Shown piece after piece: positions 31,676 to 36,412 of a stretch of DNA of 36,412 bases. Made by a program: the position numbers and the translations under genes. The DNA comes from JBDUDK01 sp040002995 (GTDB lineage Bacteria > Actinomycetota > Acidimicrobiia > Acidimicrobiales > Ilumatobacteraceae), in contig JBDUDK010000021.1 in NCBI GenBank assembly GCA_040002995.1, positions 1 to 36,412 on the forward strand, given 5' to 3'. The notes beneath the pieces were generated by a model. It was given only the letters and a program-made list of their open reading frames with translations, was not told the DNA's origin and did no database searches. Position 1 is the first letter of the stretch. Each line of letters starts with the position of its first letter.

Positions 31676-32983
31676 TCACGTCACCGGCGCGGCGGTGCGT
31701 CCCACGGTTTCAATGAACTCGGCCGCGGTGACCGTGCCGGGCGTTGCTTTGAGGCGCGCCGACATCGTGGCCATGCGGCGGGCAAGCCCCTTGTCCGCCG
31801 TAAGCGTGTCGATGGCCTTGGTCATGTCCGCGGCTTCGAACGCGTACGTGGGCAGCCGCCGTCCAAAGCCGAGTTCGTCGACGCGCTGCGCATTCGCGTG
31901 TTGGTCCCAGAACAAGGGCAGCACGACCATCGGCTTACCGTGATGGAAGCACTCAGTCGTGGTGTTGTTGCCGCCATGGGTGATCACGATGTCGACCAGA
32001 GGCAAGATCGCGGGTTGGGGGACGAACTCCTCCCCCCACATATTCGGCCGGAGCTCGATGAGATCGGCCTGCGGTCCCTTGCTCACGATCACGCGGTGCT
32101 CGGTGGCGCCGAGCACATCGACGAGCCGCTGCATGAGGGCGACGTCGGCCGAGCCAAGCGATCCGAGTGACAGGTACACGAGCCGACTTCCCGGCCGGCT
32201 TTCCGCGCGCAACACATCGGGTATCTCGAACGAGGAACGTGACGATCGGACGCATGAGTCGAGGCGATGGAACGTGGGGGCCAGCGGAACGGCTCTGGCG
32301 TAGTCAGCCTCGGCCGGGAAAAGGTAAAGGTTGCACCACTCACTCACGTGCATGAACTCGAGATGTTCGAGCGCCGCCGCGCCACGCGACAGCCCAAACT
32401 CGTTGAAATCCGACCAAACCGCGCTGTGGGTGCGCTCGTACTCCTCGGCGAAGTCCTTCCACTGCGAACGATCGGCGACCGGGTAGCCGGAGAACGTCGG
32501 CGGTACGTCGGCATCGCGGAGTTCTGTGGGGTTGCACGAGACGATGCGAACCCACGGCCGTCCGCACGCATGGATGGCGGGGAACGCCACGACGTTGTCC
32601 TGCACGATGACGTCGGGGCCGACCTCGTCGAATATCTCGAGCAGTCGATCATCGGCGTGGCGCGCTCCGTCGCAGAGCGCCTGCCAGGTCGGTAGCACGA
32701 AGCCCTCGAGAGCTTCGATGGTCGCGCGCCGGAAGATCGGAGCGGTGTCGCGGATGAAGTCCTTCCAGAACTGGCCCGGAACTTCGGGCTCCGTGGGCGC
32801 CGGGGTCAGCCGCATGAGCCGTTCTTCGAAGCCTTGGGTCTCAAGGTTGCCCGCGAAGCTCTCCTCGATGACGAACACCGCGCGATGGCCGCGTGCTTGC
32901 AGAACCTCGGCGATGCCGACGCAGTTGTTCGTCGGTCCGAACGCGCCCTCTGGGAAGAAGACGACGGTGAGGCCGTCGGGCAT
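31676..32983 (-). CDS. UGT/MGT-type glycosyltransferase (GT1 family)
   Basis: A 435-residue GT-B glycosyltransferase. The N terminus reads VVFFPEGAFGPTNNCVGIAEVLQARGHRAVFVI, and the C-terminal nucleotide-sugar motif is DIVITHGGNNTTTECFHHGKPMVVLPLFWDQHANAQRV, the macrolide/UDP-glucosyl-transferase pattern. It would attach a sugar to a small lipophilic acceptor. It starts 3 bases beyond the stop of a transporter permease and is followed by a hydroxyacid dehydrogenase, an unusual company for this family. The acceptor is unknown. Confidence 0.88.
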   Translation of the reverse strand: MPDGLTVVFFPEGAFGPTNNCVGIAEVLQARGHRAVFVIEESFAGNLETQGFEERLMRLTPAPTEPEVPGQFWKDFIRDTAPIFRRATIEALEGFVLPTWQALCDGARHADDRLLEIFDEVGPDVIVQDNVVAFPAIHACGRPWVRIVSCNPTELRDADVPPTFSGYPVADRSQWKDFAEEYERTHSAVWSDFNEFGLSRGAAALEHLEFMHVSEWCNLYLFPAEADYARAVPLAPTFHRLDSCVRSSRSSFEIPDVLRAESRPGSRLVYLSLGSLGSADVALMQRLVDVLGATEHRVIVSKGPQADLIELRPNMWGEEFVPQPAILPLVDIVITHGGNNTTTECFHHGKPMVVLPLFWDQHANAQRVDELGFGRRLPTYAFEAADMTKAIDTLTADKGLARRMATMSARLKATPGTVTAAEFIETVGRTAAPVT

Positions 32984-32986
32984 CGC

Positions 32987-33871
32987 TCAGGCGACGCCGG
33001 TGATCGTTGTTGCTATTTCCGAACCGGTGTCTCCGGCCCGGCGCAACACGAGCGCCACCAACGCCAACGCAAGGAGAGTTACGAGGAACATCAACGTCGC
33101 GGCGGCACCGATGTCGGGGCGCAGAATCGAGTGCAAGGTGGAGAACACGTACACCGGAAACGTCGCCGAGTTCGGGCCGCTCACGAACTGCGACACGATC
33201 GTGTTGTCGAGGCTGAATGTGAAGGAGAGCAGGCCGCCCGCGAGCAGCGCGGGCGCCACGAGCGGCAGGGTGATCTGACGGAACGCGGTGGAAGGCGGCG
33301 CATACAGATCGGCCGCCGCCTCCTCGAGCGACTCGTCGAGGCCGGCCATTCGCGCCCGCACGATCAACGTGACCACCGCCGACGAGAACAACGAGTGGCC
33401 GATGAAGAGCGGCGAGAGGCCTTCCCGGAACAGCCAACGAAACGGCGACCACCACTCCGCGAGCTTGATGAACCAGGTGAGGTAGCCGATGGCGTCGACG
33501 ATCTCGGGGGTGACGAGGATGAGAAACACGAGGAGCATGAACGGTTTCGTCCACTTGCCGCCCCGGCGGGCCAGCGCGATGCCGGCCAGACCACCGAGTA
33601 TGACGCTTAGCACCGTCGCCCCGACCGCGACCTTCAACGAGTTACCGATCGAATGCTTGAGTTGTTCATTGTCGAACAGGAGTCGGTAGCCCTTGAGGCT
33701 GCGGCCTCCCCAAACGAGGAACGAGTCGCTCTTCGTGAATGAGTAGATGACGACATACGTGATCGGTAGGAACAGGAAGATGTAGACGAGAATCGACCAC
33801 GCGCCAAGACCGAGGGTGACGAGGTCGCGTTTGCGCTTGCGCGGCGCGGCGGAGCGGGCAACGACAGTCAT
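32987..33871 (-). CDS. potC: Polyamine-type ABC transporter permease (PotC-like)
   Basis: A 294-residue permease of the spermidine/putrescine class. Hydrophobic segments lie at about 23-43, 78-105, 113-136, 145-175, 205-235 and 258-280, and the coupling loop ARMAGLDESLEEAAADLYAPPSTAFRQITLPLVAP is the EAA motif. It pairs with the other permease of the operon, whose stop overlaps its start by four bases (ATGA). Confidence 0.9.
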   Translation of the reverse strand: MTVVARSAAPRKRKRDLVTLGLGAWSILVYIFLFLPITYVVIYSFTKSDSFLVWGGRSLKGYRLLFDNEQLKHSIGNSLKVAVGATVLSVILGGLAGIALARRGGKWTKPFMLLVFLILVTPEIVDAIGYLTWFIKLAEWWSPFRWLFREGLSPLFIGHSLFSSAVVTLIVRARMAGLDESLEEAAADLYAPPSTAFRQITLPLVAPALLAGGLLSFTFSLDNTIVSQFVSGPNSATFPVYVFSTLHSILRPDIGAAATLMFLVTLLALALVALVLRRAGDTGSEIATTITGVA

Positions 33872-34848
33872 GCTGCGACCGGGCTGGGATCAAGGGACAC
33901 CGCGCGGCGGCGGCGCAGGATCGTGCGCACCGAGATGGAAATGATGCCCGACGCCGCGATGATCAAGAGAATCGAGATGATCAGCACGACAGCCACCGCT
34001 GAGCCGAGCGCGTTGTTCTGCGCGGTCAGGAACTGTGAGGCGACAAGGGCGCCGGCCATGTTGCCCTTGGCGCCGCCAAGGACCGCGGCCGTGATGTAGT
34101 CGCCGGCCAGTGGGATGAACACGAGGAGCAGACCGGCCACGACACCGGGGGCGGCCAGCGGCAGAGTCACCTGGAAAAACGTTCGGATGCGATTGGCGCC
34201 CAGATCCTTGCTCGCCTCGCGCAGCGCGGGATCGAGGCGGTCGAGGGCCACGAACACCGGGAAGATCATCAGCGGCAGGTAGTTGTAGACGACACCGATC
34301 TGCACGGCACTAGCGGTGTCCAGCACTCGGATCGGCGAGCCGCGCAAACTGTTGCTCTGCAGGAAGTTCGAGAGGAAACCTTTCGGGGCCAGCATGATGC
34401 GCCAGGCCAGAGTCCTGACGAGGAAATTCGTCCAGAACGGGATGATCACAAGGCCGAGCAGCACGCCCCGCCACCGCTGAGGCACCCGGACGGCGAGCCA
34501 ATACGCGATGGGAAACCCAATCAGAAGGCATAGGGCCGTTCCGATAAGCGAGATGCGAAGGGTCTTTGTGAGGACGTCGAAGTAGGTGCCGTTGAGCGTG
34601 TCGCGGTAGCGGTCGAGACTCGGATTCGACAGATCGACGCGGCCCGCGGAGCCCTTCACCTTGGCGCCGAAGCTGTTGATGGTCACGAGCACCAACGGGA
34701 CGACGAAGAAGCTCAGGTACCAGAACCACGACGGGAGGGCGAGGATGAACTTCGGCAGCCAGCGCCGCCGAGCCCGCGGAGGCTTCTCCGCGACGGCTCC
34801 CAGGTTCCGTCCCGCCGCGTCGGAGGCGGCGGCCTCCACCACGGTCAT
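33868..34848 (-). CDS. potB: Polyamine-type ABC transporter permease (PotB-like)
   Basis: A 326-residue permease. An Ala/Arg-rich cytoplasmic start is followed by about six hydrophobic segments (for example LPSWFWYLSFFVVPLVLVTINSF at about 39-61) and the EAA loop DPALREASKDLGANRIRTFFQVTLPLAAPGV. Family members import putrescine, spermidine or related cations. Its start overlaps the PotD-like gene's stop by four bases and its stop overlaps the PotC-like start. Confidence 0.9.
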   Translation of the reverse strand: MTVVEAAASDAAGRNLGAVAEKPPRARRRWLPKFILALPSWFWYLSFFVVPLVLVTINSFGAKVKGSAGRVDLSNPSLDRYRDTLNGTYFDVLTKTLRISLIGTALCLLIGFPIAYWLAVRVPQRWRGVLLGLVIIPFWTNFLVRTLAWRIMLAPKGFLSNFLQSNSLRGSPIRVLDTASAVQIGVVYNYLPLMIFPVFVALDRLDPALREASKDLGANRIRTFFQVTLPLAAPGVVAGLLLVFIPLAGDYITAAVLGGAKGNMAGALVASQFLTAQNNALGSAVAVVLIISILLIIAASGIISISVRTILRRRRAVSLDPSPVAA

Positions 34849-36077
34849 CCTCCAGCCTTGGCCTTGGCCTTGTTGTAGATGTCCACGAGTCGATCCTGGG
34901 CCGAATTAATCGCGCCGGCGTCCATGGTCTTCACCTGCTCGTCGGTGAAGAAGATCATCTCGGGGTACTTCAAATCCTTGGGCACCAGATCGAGCACGCC
35001 CTTGATACCGGTGTTGTAGCCGTGGTACGCGAGATCCGTCACCGAGTTCTTCGGGTCGAGGATGAAATTGATGAAGTCGTAGGCGGCATCAACATTCTTC
35101 GCGCCTTTGAGAATGCACCAGTTGTCCATCCAGAGTTCGGTCACGGGCGCTCCGAGACCCCACTTGTACTGCGTGGGGTCCTTGCCGGCGTCGATGAGCC
35201 CGACCAGGCCCTGCCGGGCATCTCCGTTCCACACTTCCGACAGCGCGTAGTCACCCTGGGTGAGCTTGATGCCGGGATAGGAGTCAAAGGCCTTGATGTG
35301 TTGGGCGAACTCGTCGATCGCGAACTTCTCGCAGGCGTCGAGGTCTTCCTTCTTCTCGGTCGTCCACGGGATCCCGTTGGCCCAGAAGTAGATGCCGCAC
35401 ACGCCCTCCGTCGGGGTGTCGAGCAGCGACGTCTGTCCACTCGCCTCGTTCTGCGCTGCCTTGATGAAATCGGCCCACGTCTTGAGCTCCGTCTTGACGA
35501 CCTTGGTGTCATAGATCCAGCCCGTCGAACCCCAGTCCTTGCACACGCTGTACTTGTTGCCGGGATCCCAGCTCTGGTTGGTGTACGAGACGTCGATGTT
35601 CTTGAAGTTGGTAATACGGGTGAGGTCGAGCGGCTCGAGCAAACCTTCCCGGACCATCTGCGGTATGTAGACGCCCGTGGGGACGACCATGTCGTAGCCC
35701 GACGTGCCCTTGGAGGTCGTCAGCTTCTGGATCGCTTGCTCTACGGAGTCATAGATGTCGGTCGTGATCGTGCCGTATGACTTCATGAGGGAGGGATCGT
35801 CGTACGCCGCCCACGTGTAGAGGTTGAATGGCTTACCACTGCCCGTCGGTCCCGGCACCTCGGTGGTGCCCGTCGTGTCGCCGGGCGCGGCCGACGTCGT
35901 CGCTCCTCCTCCCGTGGAGGCGGTGGTTGTGCTCTTACTGCTGCCGCACGCCGCGAGTGCGGCCGTGGCGGCGGCGCCCGCGCTCAGCCCGAGGAAGCGG
36001 CGACGGCTCAGACTCGCCGCAATGCGGCTTGCGGCGGATCGGGAAACGAGGATCTTGATCTCGTCGTCGTTGGCCAT
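34845..36077 (-). CDS. potD: Polyamine-type extracellular solute-binding lipoprotein (PotD-like)
   Basis: A 410-residue lipoprotein with a twin-arginine signal (SRRRFLGLSAGAA at 24-36) and lipobox ALAACGSS (Cys44), then a Thr/Ser/Gly/Pro linker. The mature domain starts GKPFNLYTWAAYDDPSLMKSYG and includes GYDMVVPTGVYIPQMVREGLLEPLDLTRI, ALSEVWNGDARQGL and DAAYDFINFILDPKNSV, matching PotD/PotF. Export by Tat implies folding in the cytoplasm before transport. The ATG lies 12 bases after the PotA stop. Confidence 0.92.
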   Translation of the reverse strand: MANDDEIKILVSRSAASRIAASLSRRRFLGLSAGAAATAALAACGSSKSTTTASTGGGATTSAAPGDTTGTTEVPGPTGSGKPFNLYTWAAYDDPSLMKSYGTITTDIYDSVEQAIQKLTTSKGTSGYDMVVPTGVYIPQMVREGLLEPLDLTRITNFKNIDVSYTNQSWDPGNKYSVCKDWGSTGWIYDTKVVKTELKTWADFIKAAQNEASGQTSLLDTPTEGVCGIYFWANGIPWTTEKKEDLDACEKFAIDEFAQHIKAFDSYPGIKLTQGDYALSEVWNGDARQGLVGLIDAGKDPTQYKWGLGAPVTELWMDNWCILKGAKNVDAAYDFINFILDPKNSVTDLAYHGYNTGIKGVLDLVPKDLKYPEMIFFTDEQVKTMDAGAINSAQDRLVDIYNKAKAKAGG

Positions 36078-36089
36078 GAAAACCTTCTT

Positions 36090-36412
36090 TCAGGTCGCCG
36101 CTGTGGCGGCGTCGGTAGTCGGATCTGGAATCACCAATCGCGCCTGGCGGGCGGAGAAGATCTGCGCCGCCTCGGCCGGCCACGTGCACCACACGGCCTC
36201 GCCGACGGTGAGCCGGGGCGCGTTGTGGCGGGGCAAACGGACGAGGATTTCCCGACCGTTCACCATGACCACGTATTGGATGACGTCGCCGAGATGGGAG
36301 ATGCCCGCGAGGCTTCCCACCAGCACGTTGGGCGCGGGCGGCGGGTCCCCCGCCGCGAGCAAGATCGACTCTGGGCGAATCGCGGCCAGCGCCGGTTCAC
36401 CTACAACGACAT
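36090..36412 (-). CDS. potA: Polyamine-type ABC transporter ATP-binding protein, C-terminal part (PotA-like)
   Basis: Only the last 107 codons are inside the window; the gene continues past its right edge. The visible part is the TOBE regulatory domain of a CUT1/PotA-type ATPase (LAAIRPESILLAAGD, then AGISHLGDVIQYVVMVNGREILVRLPRHN, and WCTWPAEAAQIF). The nucleotide-binding domain is not seen. It is first of the visible genes in the transporter operon. Confidence 0.85.
   Translation of the reverse strand, partial: VVVGEPALAAIRPESILLAAGDPPPAPNVLVGSLAGISHLGDVIQYVVMVNGREILVRLPRHNAPRLTVGEAVWCTWPAEAAQIFSARQARLVIPDPTTDAATAAT

Noticed and set aside
1..36412. CRISPR array or defence system
   Set aside because: No regularly spaced repeats and no cas, restriction or other recognisable defence genes were seen; the island cargo reads as catabolic.

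Overview
The window is GC-rich bacterial DNA with tightly packed genes, frequent GTG/TTG starts and many 4-base stop/start overlaps. Lipoprotein linkers rich in Thr, Ala and Pro behind the lipobox (ModA, the sugar-binding protein, the PotD-like protein), Tat signals and the overall gene style suggest an Actinomycetota member, most likely of the class Acidimicrobiia. The assignment to class is inference; no rRNA is present.

Layout. 0.06-2.2 kb: an SDR oxidoreductase, a small alpha/beta-barrel-type protein, a PAP2 phosphatase and a small zinc-ribbon-like protein, all on the minus strand. 2.4-7.4 kb: a molybdenum block with an XdhC/CoxI-type cofactor chaperone, modABC for molybdate uptake (minus), and divergently a regulator that joins a PadR winged helix to a Mop molybdate-binding domain, followed by a free Mop protein (plus). 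A small DUF1289-like frame then runs into a tRNA fragment.

7.67-21.93 kb: a probable 14.2-kb integrated island. It is bounded by a perfect 45-bp direct repeat of the 3' half of tRNA-Val(CAC). The intact tRNA gene is at the right end and only its 3' half remains at the left. Inside are tyrosine-recombinase remnants, a frameshifted istB remnant (IS21 family), two small secreted proteins, a lipoprotein alpha/beta hydrolase, and a nine-gene minus-strand operon. That operon encodes a sugar-type ABC importer, a zinc-type dehydrogenase, a two-piece altronate dehydratase, a polyol/uronate reductase, KDPG aldolase and a KDG-type kinase. A divergent GntR/FCD regulator shares a symmetric operator-promoter with it, and a decayed amidohydrolase (lactonase-like) gene follows the regulator. 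The best reading is import and complete degradation of an aldonate such as L-galactonate: oxidation to tagaturonate, reduction to altronate, dehydration to KDG, phosphorylation to KDPG, cleavage to pyruvate and glyceraldehyde-3-phosphate. No uronate isomerase gene is present, and none is needed on this route.

21.98-25.25 kb: an APH-family phosphotransferase and an amidase (minus), and a VOC-family protein (plus). 25.25-30.12 kb: one 1625-residue cyclic-di-GMP signalling protein with an EAL domain at the N terminus, alternating PAS and GAF-like domains, and GGDEF at the C terminus, the reverse of the common order. 30.19-36.41 kb: a minus-strand operon, cut by the window edge, with a polyamine-type ABC importer (PotA end, PotD, two permeases) followed by a UGT-type glycosyltransferase, a D-2-hydroxyacid dehydrogenase and a DUF2087 regulator.
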